Assembly (NCBI GenBank): GCA_963676635.1
Contig: OY781105.1
Location: forward strand, 1,178,001 to 1,242,000
Direction of reading: 5' to 3'
Source: GCA-002708315 sp963676635
GTDB taxonomy: Bacteria; Bacteroidota; Bacteroidia; Bacteroidales; F082
Length of the DNA: 64,000 bases
Made by a program: the position numbers and the translations under genes
The notes under the pieces: model-generated
Told to the model about the DNA's origin: nothing
The model's input: the letters and a program-made list of their open reading frames with translations, nothing else
Database searches by the model: none
Shown here: piece by piece, positions 26,873 through 35,902 of the stretch
Layout: every line of letters begins with the position of its first letter
Position numbering within the stretch: position 1 is the stretch's first letter

Positions 26873-27643
26873 ATGCAGGAAAAACTTAAAGCTTTTAAAA
26901 GACTTTTAGAGATAATGGATGAATTGCGTGTTGGCTGCCCGTGGGACAGAAAACAAACGCTCGACAGTCTGCGTCATCTTACTATTGAAGAAGTTTACGA
27001 ACTTTCAGATGCTATTCTTGAAAGAAACATGGGCGATATTGCCGGAGAATTAGGTGATCTTATGCTGCATATTGTCTTCTATTCTAAGATAGGATCAGAA
27101 ACAAATGATTTTGATATAAAAGATGTTCTTGATAAAATCTCTGAAAAACTTATTTATCGTCATCCTCATATCTTTGGAGATGATGAAGTAAAAGATTCAG
27201 AAGAAGTATTACAGAACTGGGAAAAACTAAAGCTAAAAGAAGGAAGAAAATCCGTACTGGAAGGTGTTCCCAAATCATTACCACCCCTTGTTAAAGCATA
27301 TCGCATTCAGGAAAAAGCCAAAGGTGTTGGTTTTGAATGGGAGAAAAAAGAAGATGTATGGGACAAGGTTAAAGAAGAACTTGAGGAGCTTAAGCAAGAA
27401 GTAGATAATAATTCTGAGAAAGAAAAAATGGAGGATGAGTTAGGTGATCTTCTTTTTGCAATAACAAACTATGCACGGTATATTGGTGTAAATCCAGAAG
27501 ATGCTTTAGAAAGAACCAATAAGAAATTCATCAGAAGATTTCAGTTTATGGAAAAACACACTGAAGATGAAGGCAAAAAGCTCGCTGACATGTCTCTAAT
27601 GGAGATGGAAGAGTATTGGATTCGTGCTAAACAGTCTGAATAA
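26873..27643 (+). CDS. mazG: Nucleoside triphosphate pyrophosphohydrolase MazG
   Basis: Hydrolyses (d)NTPs to the monophosphates and PPi in the cytosol, cleaning the nucleotide pool. The 256-aa product has two tandem MazG domains. The N-terminal one has GCPWDRKQTLDSLRHLTIEEVYEL and the Mg2+ motif ELGDLMLHIVF; the C-terminal one has EELEELKQEV and DELGDLLFAITNYARY (the EExxE/ExxD pattern). The length is that of full-size MazG. The upstream neighbour is a lone receiver domain. E. coli MazG is linked to (p)ppGpp control, but mazEF genes are absent here. Confidence 0.95.
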   Translation: MQEKLKAFKRLLEIMDELRVGCPWDRKQTLDSLRHLTIEEVYELSDAILERNMGDIAGELGDLMLHIVFYSKIGSETNDFDIKDVLDKISEKLIYRHPHIFGDDEVKDSEEVLQNWEKLKLKEGRKSVLEGVPKSLPPLVKAYRIQEKAKGVGFEWEKKEDVWDKVKEELEELKQEVDNNSEKEKMEDELGDLLFAITNYARYIGVNPEDALERTNKKFIRRFQFMEKHTEDEGKKLADMSLMEMEEYWIRAKQSE

Positions 27644-27665
27644 AATAATCAGCTATTAAATAAAA

Positions 27666-28490
27666 GTGTATCGCTTTCTATATAAATCCAGAGTATTGTT
27701 TATTATGACCTGCTTGTATTTACCAGTATTAGCAACAGGACAGATTAGTAATGACTATCCCATTAAGCCAAACAAACAGTACTTCAAATCTTATCTGACT
27801 CTGTCAAAAAATGTTGTTACAGGCCCTTTAAGATGGCATAAAAAGGAATGGATAATTGCCGGATCAACAATAGCAGCTGGAACTGTTTGTTATATCTATG
27901 ATGATGAGATAAGAAGTTTTTTTCAGAAAAGCCAAAGCGAAGGAGCTGATTTCACATCTGAATATATACTGGGACCATGGGGAGGAATAACGTACCCTGC
28001 AATATTGCTTGGGGGATACTATTTACATGGAATAACTACTAAAAATAACAAATCAAGACAAATTGCACTGGCAGGCACACAAGCTTTTATTATGAGTGCT
28101 GTTTCTACGGAAGTATTAAAAAATGTATTTCATCGCCACAGGCCAACAGATATCCCTCCTGATCCAAGAGCATGGGAAGGTCCATTAAAAGGCTGGGGTG
28201 AATATAACTCTTTTCCTTCCCGTCATGCTGCAATAGCTTTTTCTCTGGCAACAGTTATTTCAGACTCATATCCCGAAAAGGCCTGGGTTAGCATACTTTC
28301 TTATTCACTTGCTACAGGAGTTGCCATATCCAGAGTATATGATGATGAACACTGGGCATCTGACGCTATTATTGGAGCAGCATTAGGTTATGCTATTGGA
28401 AAGTCGGTTACCTTTTTAATGAAAAATGATAAACAGATTTCAATGGGGATCACAGGATATGGAGGACTCTCTGTAGTTTGTCATTTATAA
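27666..28490 (+). CDS. PAP2-family membrane-associated phosphatase
   Basis: A 274-aa type 2 phosphatidic-acid phosphatase. All three motifs are present: KNVFHRHRP (C1), PSRH (C2) and SRVYDDEHWASD (C3, His nucleophile partner and Asp). The likely role is dephosphorylation of lipid phosphates such as undecaprenyl-PP, phosphatidylglycerol-P or lipid A phosphate. I start it at GTG 27666 because this gives a normal signal sequence (Arg/Lys then hydrophobic, ending near LATGQ). An ATG at 27705 would leave almost no positively charged N-region. Confidence 0.85.
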   Translation: MYRFLYKSRVLFIMTCLYLPVLATGQISNDYPIKPNKQYFKSYLTLSKNVVTGPLRWHKKEWIIAGSTIAAGTVCYIYDDEIRSFFQKSQSEGADFTSEYILGPWGGITYPAILLGGYYLHGITTKNNKSRQIALAGTQAFIMSAVSTEVLKNVFHRHRPTDIPPDPRAWEGPLKGWGEYNSFPSRHAAIAFSLATVISDSYPEKAWVSILSYSLATGVAISRVYDDEHWASDAIIGAALGYAIGKSVTFLMKNDKQISMGITGYGGLSVVCHL

Positions 28491-28523
28491 AAAAGGCCGT
28501 GTTTCAAAAGAACAAACACAGCC
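28489..28523 (-). terminator. Terminator of the minus-strand secreted-protein gene
   Basis: A 10-bp stem with one mismatch (GGCNGTGTTT/AAACACNGCC, 28495-28523) is followed on the minus strand by six T residues (28489-28494). It also separates the convergent PAP2 gene. Confidence 0.8.
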
Positions 28524-28548
28524 TGAGGGTTAAAGTCATAAATTTTTA

Positions 28549-29493
28549 TCACAAATGAAATTTCTTTGTTATTGAAGAATCTTTTGATACTATCTGCATG
28601 TAATATGTTCCTTTTTGTTTTTTACTGAGATCAATCACAGCTGAATACACGCCGTTATTTAACTCAGGTTTGCCAGAGTAAATTTTATCACCATAGAAAT
28701 TATAAACAGTGATTTTGGGATATATCTTGCCTTTGGCACTAAAATCAATTTTAACAATGCCATCACTTATGTTAAGATCAATATTGTCAAGAATAAGACG
28801 GTCTGGTTTGTTTTTTATTCCAGCATCACGTAATTCATTTTCAGAAGCCTGATCAGAAAATTCGAACCTATACTGGTAATGGTCAGGCATTTCAGGAACT
28901 CTTATCTCAATGTTTTTCATTTCTCTCAAAGCATCAAACTCTTTAAGTACTTCCAGTTCTTTCAGCGCTTCAAAATCCTCTATATTATTGAGCAACATTA
29001 TCCTTTCACTTTCAAGACCTTCCAAAGATTTACCAAGTTTCTCCATTTCAATCTCAATTTCCTTAGACTTATTCTCGTCTATTTTCAACATTATTTCATT
29101 AATATCTACTACCTTTTCAGTTCCATCATCAGTGATAAATTTAATGATATTTCCATCATCAGCCCAATGAATAACACTTGAATTATCACCATCCTGTAAT
29201 AGGAATATCTTACTATCACCATCCTCTCCATCTGTTTCTACTTCAACATTAACAATAACTTTAGCAGCACTATCCGGTTCAAGTTCTCTGGTAAACCTCT
29301 TAAAACTTACTCTTTCTGATGAATCGCCTGTTATTACAAATGTTGTATCTTTTGTAATAGTTTTACCATCAACCTGTGATATGGTTTTAACTGTCACTTT
29401 CTTCTCTTTTTTGTCCTGACTTATTCCTGCAAAAGGGATAATAAATATCATGACTAAAAGAATTACCTGAATATTCAATGATTTTCGTTTCAT
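28549..29493 (-). CDS. Secreted protein with helical repeat and T9SS-like C-terminal domain
   Basis: A 314-aa exported protein with signal peptide to about residue 25 (AGISQD). An N-terminal beta region is followed by a charged, probably helical segment with Leu/Glu periodicity (about 145-205: ALKELEVLKEFDALREMKNI). The C-terminal 80 residues (LILDNIDLNISDGIVKIDFS ... GTYYMQIVSKDSSITKKFHL) resemble a type A sorting domain (GxYxxxI...K.KKxFHL). It is divergent from a histidine kinase whose periplasmic domain has a similar Glu/Leu-rich segment. Possible role: ligand or partner of that sensor (inference). A -7 element TACTTTTG (minus) lies at 29520-29527. Confidence 0.75.
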   Translation of the reverse strand: MKRKSLNIQVILLVMIFIIPFAGISQDKKEKKVTVKTISQVDGKTITKDTTFVITGDSSERVSFKRFTRELEPDSAAKVIVNVEVETDGEDGDSKIFLLQDGDNSSVIHWADDGNIIKFITDDGTEKVVDINEIMLKIDENKSKEIEIEMEKLGKSLEGLESERIMLLNNIEDFEALKELEVLKEFDALREMKNIEIRVPEMPDHYQYRFEFSDQASENELRDAGIKNKPDRLILDNIDLNISDGIVKIDFSAKGKIYPKITVYNFYGDKIYSGKPELNNGVYSAVIDLSKKQKGTYYMQIVSKDSSITKKFHL

Positions 29494-29650
29494 AGCATTT
29501 GTTATTTAAATTATTGACACAAAAGTATTTTCACAATCCCATTGTAATGGTTAAGGGCAGTTAAAAAAGGTTAACAAAAGGTTAAAGTATCTATTAATTA
29601 ACACATTAAAGCATATTTTTGAACATTATAAACTACTTATATAAAGTTTG

Positions 29651-29658
29651 TAAATTTG
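29651..29658 (+). promoter_or_regulatory. -7 element of the sensor kinase gene
   Basis: TAAATTTG matches TAnnTTTG and ends 17 nt before the kinase ATG. No TTG lies at the expected -33 spacing. Confidence 0.45.
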
Positions 29659-29675
29659 AAACATTATAGGCAACT

Positions 29676-31424
29676 ATGAAAAAAAGATTTACATTAGTCA
29701 TAAGCCTTATGGTTATTAGTCTCTTTGGGATTATTATTGTACAGGGATTATGGATTAGTTACGCAATACACACCGAAGAAAACAGATTTAACCAACAAGT
29801 CTTCAGTGCGATGAGCTCTGCATTAGAAAAAGCTGAGAAGAAAAATGCTTTCGAATTTATTGATCACAAACTAGCACTTCCAAATCCTGTATCACCAATT
29901 GATGTTGAATCTAAGATTGAAATCATAGAAGATTTAGAGGAACTTGAAGAACTTCGATCACTAAATAAGATACGTGATTTGAAATTTTTCAACAGTTCAT
30001 TATATGATAGCATTATCAATTCAAATACCCAGAAAGTAATTATTAATGACTCCTTATATATATATAGCAACAACACACCCGAAAGAAGACCTGATTATTA
30101 TTTGCATAAACATGACAACAGTGAAAGCAGAATACTATTTTTAAACGTCGATAGTGCACATAAGGTTTTAAGTTCCAGCTTTAGCGACAGTAGTACACAA
30201 TTTACAGAAAATTTCAGTTTCAATTATGATTTTAATATTGACTCAATAGAAGCTGTTATTGCAATAGAAAATGAAAAGCTAGTAAAAGAAAAAGAAAAGA
30301 TTGTAGAACGAACTATAAAAATATTCAATGATAATATGGAAGAATGGGTAGTGGAATTTAATTCTATCAATAATGAAAAGCGCCTAAAATATGAACTTCC
30401 AAAATATTATAAACCAATAAAATCTGCCTTAAGCAACAAAGGTATTGATCTTGATTTTCGTTATCAGGTACACAGCAAACAAGATAATAAGAACGTTATT
30501 CTTTATTCATCCGATGAGTCAGAATCATCATATCCTGAAATATATACTACTGAGTTCTATCCTGACAATATCTTTTCTCAGAACCTGTTTCTCACAATTG
30601 ACTTTCCGGGAAAACAGAAACATATTTATAGCAAAGTCGTTGTTCTAATTACAGGATCTGTTTTATTTACTCTTATCATTCTCATAACTTTTGCAATGAC
30701 AATATACTATATGCAAAAGCAGAAAAAGCTTAGTGAGGTTAAATCTGATTTCATCAACAATATGACACATGAGTTCAAAACACCCATAGCTACAATACGA
30801 CTTGCTACTGATGCTATAAAATCCCCAAAGATACTTAACAAACAAACTGAAATAATTCATTTTACAGATATAATAAGGCAGGAAAACAAGAGAATGAACA
30901 ATCAGGTTGAGAGAGTGCTGCAGATGGCATTAATTGATCAAGGGCAATTGCACATCGAATTGCACAACTCAGATATTCATAATATTATTAACAATTGCGT
31001 TGATGTAATAAAATTACAGTTTAAACAAAACGAAGGAAATATCAGTGAATCATTACGTGCAAATTGCAGTAAAATAGACATTGATGAAGATCATATGGCA
31101 AATGTGATTAATAACATTCTTGAAAATGCCATAAAATATTGCGACAAAGCACCTAACATATTAGTTGAATCATTTAATAACAATAATACTTTTTTCCTGA
31201 GAATAACAGACAATGGCATTGGGATGACAAAGGATATTCAAAAGCATATATTTGATAAATTTTACAGAAAGCCAACCGGGAATGTGCATAATATTAAAGG
31301 TTTTGGACTTGGGTTAAGTTATGTCAAGGCAGTTATTGATAATCACAACGGAAATATTACAGTTGACAGCGAGCCAGGTAATGGCAGTATATTTACAATT
31401 GGTTTACCATGCAAAAATCAATAA
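29676..31424 (+). CDS. Membrane sensor histidine kinase
   Basis: A 582-aa two-component kinase. TM1 (about residues 7-30) and TM2 (about 327-350) flank a periplasmic domain of about 295 residues. That domain contains a Glu/Leu-rich helical piece (LEELEELRSLNKIRDLKF, about 90-107) and a second coiled-coil-like piece (ENEKLVKEKEKIVERTIKIF). Cytoplasmic part: H-box FINNMTHEFKTPIATIRLATD with the phospho-His, N-box NVINNILENAIKYC, G1 ITDNGIGM, F-box IFDKFYR and G2 GFGLGLSYVK. The response-regulator gene follows after 1 nt. The layout resembles the RprXY-type systems common in Bacteroidota. The signal is unknown. Confidence 0.92.
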   Translation: MKKRFTLVISLMVISLFGIIIVQGLWISYAIHTEENRFNQQVFSAMSSALEKAEKKNAFEFIDHKLALPNPVSPIDVESKIEIIEDLEELEELRSLNKIRDLKFFNSSLYDSIINSNTQKVIINDSLYIYSNNTPERRPDYYLHKHDNSESRILFLNVDSAHKVLSSSFSDSSTQFTENFSFNYDFNIDSIEAVIAIENEKLVKEKEKIVERTIKIFNDNMEEWVVEFNSINNEKRLKYELPKYYKPIKSALSNKGIDLDFRYQVHSKQDNKNVILYSSDESESSYPEIYTTEFYPDNIFSQNLFLTIDFPGKQKHIYSKVVVLITGSVLFTLIILITFAMTIYYMQKQKKLSEVKSDFINNMTHEFKTPIATIRLATDAIKSPKILNKQTEIIHFTDIIRQENKRMNNQVERVLQMALIDQGQLHIELHNSDIHNIINNCVDVIKLQFKQNEGNISESLRANCSKIDIDEDHMANVINNILENAIKYCDKAPNILVESFNNNNTFFLRITDNGIGMTKDIQKHIFDKFYRKPTGNVHNIKGFGLGLSYVKAVIDNHNGNITVDSEPGNGSIFTIGLPCKNQ

Positions 31425-31425
31425 A

Positions 31426-32127
31426 ATGGAAAATAGAGGATACAGATTACTACTTGTTGAAGATGATATAAATTTCGGGTCAGTCCTGAAATCATACCTA
31501 GAACTAAATGACTTTTATGTTGACTGGGTTGACAATGGCAGTGATGCACTTCCCAAATTTGAATCAGGAAACTATCACATGGTACTACTTGATGTAATGC
31601 TTCCAAATATCGATGGATTTACTATTGCAAGACAAATAAAAGCATTAGGTGCTGATACTCCTTTTATATTTATAACAGCAAAGACATTGCGAAAAGACAT
31701 ATTAGAAGGATACAAATCAGGCGCCGATGATTATATTACCAAACCTTTTGACTCAGAAATCCTGCTATACAAAATCAAAGCAGTATTAAGTCGTGGTAAT
31801 AACCAAAATCTACCAAATAAAGATGTATTTACGATAGGAAAATACAGCTTTGATTACAGAACACGCATAATTGAGTTTATCACCACAGGTAAGAAACAAA
31901 CACTCTCACCAAAGGAAAGCGAGCTATTAAAGATGCTAATACTTCAAGGTAATGAAGTGCTTCCAAAAACTTTAGCATTAAATACAATATGGGGCGATGC
32001 TAATTACTTTACAAGCCGCAGCATGGATGTTTATATTACAAAACTACGTAAACTACTGTCTTCTGATCCAGACATTAAAATAATTACCCACCATGGTTCA
32101 GGATACAGAATATTAACAAACAATTAA
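31426..32127 (+). CDS. OmpR/PhoB-family response regulator
   Basis: A 233-aa DNA-binding partner of the preceding kinase. The receiver (residues 5-120) has LLLVEDD, phospho-Asp in MVLLDVMLPNIDGF, ITAKT and ITKPF. The winged-helix effector (about 135-230) has QTLSPKESELLKMLI and SRSMDVYITKLRKLL. An in-frame upstream start at 31321 lies inside the kinase and adds a meaningless N-terminus, so ATG 31426 was chosen. Probable targets include the divergent secreted-protein gene and/or the barrel gene that follows; this is inferred from position. Confidence 0.94.
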   Translation: MENRGYRLLLVEDDINFGSVLKSYLELNDFYVDWVDNGSDALPKFESGNYHMVLLDVMLPNIDGFTIARQIKALGADTPFIFITAKTLRKDILEGYKSGADDYITKPFDSEILLYKIKAVLSRGNNQNLPNKDVFTIGKYSFDYRTRIIEFITTGKKQTLSPKESELLKMLILQGNEVLPKTLALNTIWGDANYFTSRSMDVYITKLRKLLSSDPDIKIITHHGSGYRILTNN

Positions 32128-32210
32128 AACTAATTGCAAATGAGTCCTTTCACTAAATACACGACCAAGCGATTAACATAATAATAACACCTTCATATCT
32201 TTTTTATTTA

Positions 32211-32218
32211 TACCTTTG
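32211..32218 (+). promoter_or_regulatory. -7 element upstream of a barrel gene
   Basis: TACCTTTG matches TAnnTTTG and lies 40 nt before the ATG at 32259. No clear -33 TTG is present. Confidence 0.45.
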
Positions 32219-32258
32219 ACCTTAGAACAATTCGCTAATAATTAAATATCTAACGATA

Positions 32259-32855
32259 ATGAGAAGATTTAAAATAATTACTCTGGTTATTCTGGTCTTT
32301 ACCGGAGTTCAACTCACAGGACAAGAAAAAGGCACAGAAGAATTAAAGATAGGCTATGGTCTGGCCACATCAACACAATTAGTATATGACATCTCGGATA
32401 TTTTTGCTACAGTATTCACAGATGGATATGCTACTTACACTGACGAAAGCAGTTATGGGGCTTTGAACATCGATTATGACTACTCTGTTAGTAATGTTAT
32501 TTCAATTGGAATGTCTGTCACATATGAACAGATTCGAAATAACGTAAATTCCAACAATAAATTAATAGGCAAAAATATTGTTGGCTTTTACACATTTGCC
32601 GCTGAAGTAAGTTTCCATTACGTAAGAAAGCAAAACTTTCAAATGTATTCCGGGGTTGGTCTGGCATATACATACGGCACACTGAAATTTAATTCCAGTG
32701 ATCCGGATATAGATTCGAGCGATGACAAAGTAAGTCTTGGAAATTTCAATCTAACCGGAGTTGGAGTAAGGTTTGGTAACAAATTTGGTGGATTTGCAGA
32801 ATTCGGCTTTGGCTACAAAGGCATTGCCAGTGCAGGATTTTCTATAATGCTTTAA
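32259..32855 (+). CDS. Small outer-membrane beta-barrel protein
   Basis: A 198-aa exported protein with signal peptide (cleavage near LTGQ, residue 22) and alternating strands: LKIGYGLATSTQLVYDI, AEVSFHYVRKQNFQMYSG, YGTLKF and FAEFGFGYKGIASAGFSIML. The C-terminal aromatic/hydrophobic strand is typical of an 8-stranded barrel of the OmpA/OmpW-like fold. No specific family is recognised. It lies 131 nt after the response-regulator gene and has its own -7 element. Confidence 0.75.
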   Translation: MRRFKIITLVILVFTGVQLTGQEKGTEELKIGYGLATSTQLVYDISDIFATVFTDGYATYTDESSYGALNIDYDYSVSNVISIGMSVTYEQIRNNVNSNNKLIGKNIVGFYTFAAEVSFHYVRKQNFQMYSGVGLAYTYGTLKFNSSDPDIDSSDDKVSLGNFNLTGVGVRFGNKFGGFAEFGFGYKGIASAGFSIML

Positions 32856-32864
32856 CAAATCACA

Positions 32865-35048
32865 TCACTTAGCCCTTACTACTTTTTCAACACCTTTTAC
32901 TTTTGTTAGCTTTGCAATTAGCTGAAGCAAGTGATCATGATTTTTTATGCTGACACTAACTCTTCCTATAAACTTCTTTCCTGATGTCTGAAAACTAACA
33001 GATCGCATATTTACACGCAAGTCATCAGTAATTACCTTTGTAATAGCACCTACAATACCCAGTTCATCTCTACCTGTTATCCTTAGGTTAGCATTTGAAA
33101 ATACACCTTCTCCTTCCGTGGTCCACTTGACCTCCATTACCCGATATGGATATTTCGTTTTTAATCTTGATGCATTAGGACATTTGATTCTATGAACAGT
33201 AATTCCACCAGCAGTTGTAATAAACCCAAAAACCTTATCACCTGGAATAGGGTTACAACATTTTGCCATACGGTATTCAATATTTTTAAGACTATTACCA
33301 ATGTACAATGTATCGCCTTGTTCTTGATTAGTAATAGTTTCAGAAAAGACCTCAGGTTTTGTTTCGGGCTCTTTAGTCTTAGCACCTATTTCATTATCCA
33401 CAAAATCTTGTAGAAGCTTCTTTATTTCCTGTAGCTCTATCTTTTCTGTAGCTATCATATAATACAAATCGATAGCAGCTTCAGTCTTATAGTGTTTTAC
33501 AAGAAAATTAATAAGATCCTCATTACTTTTAATCTTCCAATTTTTAAGCTTACGTAAAAGCAATGACTTTCCTGAATCAGCTTCTTTATATTTATCTTCT
33601 TTTATCTGCTTCTTTATCCTTGTTTTAGCCTTATCAGTTGCAACAAATGAAAGCCAATCGGTTTTCGGCTTTTGTTTTTTGGATGTTATTATATCAACTT
33701 TATCACCATTTTGCAGCACATATCTTATTGGCACTACTTTATCATTTATCATAGCTCCCTGGCATGCTGCACCTACATCTGTGTGTATACCAAAAGCAAA
33801 ATCCAAAACAGTACTTCCTGCCGGCAGCTGTTTTAAATCACCCTTTGGAGTAAACACGAACACATTCTTATTTTGATCTTCCTTTCTGGTTTTATAAGAC
33901 TCATCAATATTTATCTGATCCGGATTCTCAAGGATATCACGAACCTGTGAAAGCCAGTCTTCGGTATCCTTTTTCTTCATTACTCCTTTGTACTGCCAGT
34001 GTGCTGCCCTTCCTTTTTCAGCTTCATCATCCATTCGAGCAGTACGAATCTGCACTTCTATACATTTTTTATCAGGACCACTTACTGTAGTATGCAACGA
34101 CTCATAACCACTGGCTTTTGGTGTGGATATCCAATCGCGTAATCGCTTTGGATTAGGACTGTATATATTTGTAACATAAGAGTATACTCTCCAGCAATCT
34201 TCCTTTTCCTTTTTAAGTTTTGTATCAATAATTATCCTAACAGCCAATAAATCATACACCTCTTCAAAGGGTACGTTTTGCCTTTGCATCTTTGCCCAAA
34301 TTGAAGGTACAGATTTAGTTCTCCACTTAATATCGAACTTAATACCATTTTGATGGAGTTCCTTTTCAACAGGCTTAATAAAATCTTTGATATAAACTTC
34401 TCTCTTAGTTTGTGTTTCCTTTATTTTATTCGTGATACTATAATAAATATCAGGCTGTTCAAACTTCATCACCCTTTCTTCCAATTCTGCTTTAACTCTG
34501 TAAAGCCCCAAACGATGAGCAATTGGAATATATAGATGTTTCACCTCACCAACAAACTGATCACGTCTATCTCCAAGTTCGATAATTCGTCTCATATCAT
34601 GAAGCCTGTGTGCTAATCTGATAAGTATTACACGAATATCATCTACCATGGACAAAAACATAGTCCTGAATTTTTCAGACTGAAAAGAAACCCGCTCAGT
34701 ACTCATTTCAGAAATACTCTTGAATCCCTTAAGTATATCAACAACATGTTCTCCAAACTTGCTGCTTATATTTTCAAAAGTGTATTTTTCGTCATCAACT
34801 ATATTGTGTAGCAAAGCACAAATAGCAGAAACAGGTCCAAGGCCAATCTCCTTCATGGAAATGATTCCAATTTCAATATTGCAAATAACATTGCTGTAGT
34901 CGGGGTTACCATTCTTATCCTGCGACGCTTCTTTTGCTATTTCAAGAGCCGCTTCCAGGCTTTCTATATCTTTTTCAGTAAGATTGTAGTTACCACTTTT
35001 CAGAAGCTCATCAAATTTCAACCTCACATCATTCAATGTACAAACCAT
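32865..35048 (-). CDS. relA: RelA/SpoT-family (p)ppGpp synthetase with degenerate hydrolase domain
   Basis: A long RSH protein of 727 aa from ATG 35048 (a TTG at 35063 is less likely). Order: HD domain (about 20-180), synthetase (about 225-360), TGS (about 385-450, VFVFTPKGDLKQLPAGSTVLD), zinc-finger/RIS region (RMAKCCNPIPGDKVFGFITT) and C-terminal ACT domain. Synthetase residues look intact: YDLLAVRII, RLRDWIS, GYESLHT and EVQIRT. The HD site is eroded. HDxxED is HNIVDD, the RxSGEPYIxHP motif is lost, and LADRxHNM is LAHRLHDM. It is thus probably a synthetase-only RelA type, with a separate SpoT or small hydrolase elsewhere. Confidence 0.92.
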   Translation of the reverse strand: MVCTLNDVRLKFDELLKSGNYNLTEKDIESLEAALEIAKEASQDKNGNPDYSNVICNIEIGIISMKEIGLGPVSAICALLHNIVDDEKYTFENISSKFGEHVVDILKGFKSISEMSTERVSFQSEKFRTMFLSMVDDIRVILIRLAHRLHDMRRIIELGDRRDQFVGEVKHLYIPIAHRLGLYRVKAELEERVMKFEQPDIYYSITNKIKETQTKREVYIKDFIKPVEKELHQNGIKFDIKWRTKSVPSIWAKMQRQNVPFEEVYDLLAVRIIIDTKLKKEKEDCWRVYSYVTNIYSPNPKRLRDWISTPKASGYESLHTTVSGPDKKCIEVQIRTARMDDEAEKGRAAHWQYKGVMKKKDTEDWLSQVRDILENPDQINIDESYKTRKEDQNKNVFVFTPKGDLKQLPAGSTVLDFAFGIHTDVGAACQGAMINDKVVPIRYVLQNGDKVDIITSKKQKPKTDWLSFVATDKAKTRIKKQIKEDKYKEADSGKSLLLRKLKNWKIKSNEDLINFLVKHYKTEAAIDLYYMIATEKIELQEIKKLLQDFVDNEIGAKTKEPETKPEVFSETITNQEQGDTLYIGNSLKNIEYRMAKCCNPIPGDKVFGFITTAGGITVHRIKCPNASRLKTKYPYRVMEVKWTTEGEGVFSNANLRITGRDELGIVGAITKVITDDLRVNMRSVSFQTSGKKFIGRVSVSIKNHDHLLQLIAKLTKVKGVEKVVRAK

Positions 35049-35156
35049 AAAACTTCCGTACAATTAACAAAACTTGTAACCATTATTAGCTACACCTTTC
35101 AATATCGCCAAAAATATAAAAAAATCAAATCTGACAAACTATCATTATAATAACTA

Positions 35157-35186
35157 TTGGTTGCTACAATTATTGTACTATTTTTG
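35157..35186 (+). promoter_or_regulatory. Promoter of the barrel-cupin-kinase operon
   Basis: A -33 TTG (35157-35159) and a -7 TATTTTTG (35179-35186) are 19 bp apart. They lie 26 nt before ATG 35213 and only 2 nt before the in-frame TTG at 35189, so the ATG is the likely start. Confidence 0.65.
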
Positions 35187-35212
35187 CGTTGGCACTATAC
35201 AAATCATGGAAA

Positions 35213-35902
35213 ATGAAACATATTTGGATATGCATAATGATATTTGCTGTGTTTTTTGTGAAATCATATGATTCACATGCACAGATAATAATTGGTGAAG
35301 CAATGCTTGGCCTTAATATGACTCAGGTTGAAGGCGATGAAGTTTCCGGTTTTAAAAAACCAGGGCTCAATATTGGGGTTGGCGCAATCATCCCATTTGC
35401 CAAAAAATGGGATATTAATCTGGAAGTGACTTATACTCAAAAAGGTGCTAGACAAAAAGATCAATATTACGATGTTGATACTCTTGGCAATATAACAACA
35501 GGTTCATATAAACTAAGACTTAATTATGTTGAGGTTCCTTTACTTGTACATTTTACTGATAAAGATTTTCTAACCTTCGGGGCTGGTGTTTCATGGGGGC
35601 GCCTTGTAGGTGTCCAGGAATGGGAACATGGAAACCTTCAAGAAAACACAACTCTTAACAGTGATGTTTACGACAAGAATGATTTTAGCTACATTATTGA
35701 TCTGAGAGTGAAACTTAAAGGACCTCTTAAACTGGGATTCAGATATCAGAATAGCATGAAAAAAATCAGAACAAGGACATTTGAAAATACATTAGGAGAA
35801 ACATGGAAAAGGGACCAGTTTAACAAAGTACTGACAGTAAGACTAGTTTATTTATTTAATGAAACTCAGAGTAAAATTAACCGTAACCAACCTGCAAACT
35901 GA
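35213..35902 (+). CDS. Outer-membrane beta-barrel protein (PorT-like)
   Basis: A 229-aa exported barrel. The signal peptide MKHIWICIMIFAVFFVKSY ends near SHAQ. Typical strands follow: GLNIGVGAIIPFAKKWDINLEVTYTQKG, YKLRLNYVEVPLLVHF, FLTFGAGVSWGRLVG and GPLKLGFRYQNSMKK. The pattern LNYVEVPLL is characteristic of the Bacteroidota outer-membrane beta-barrel (OMP_b-brl_2/PorT) family. It is the first gene of a three-gene operon and shares a 1-nt overlap with the cupin gene. Its function is unknown. Confidence 0.8.
   Translation: MKHIWICIMIFAVFFVKSYDSHAQIIIGEAMLGLNMTQVEGDEVSGFKKPGLNIGVGAIIPFAKKWDINLEVTYTQKGARQKDQYYDVDTLGNITTGSYKLRLNYVEVPLLVHFTDKDFLTFGAGVSWGRLVGVQEWEHGNLQENTTLNSDVYDKNDFSYIIDLRVKLKGPLKLGFRYQNSMKKIRTRTFENTLGETWKRDQFNKVLTVRLVYLFNETQSKINRNQPAN

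Noticed and set aside
31321..31425. N-terminal extension of the response regulator
   Set aside because: It overlaps the kinase 3' end and has no receiver-domain similarity; ATG 31426 gives the standard N-terminus.
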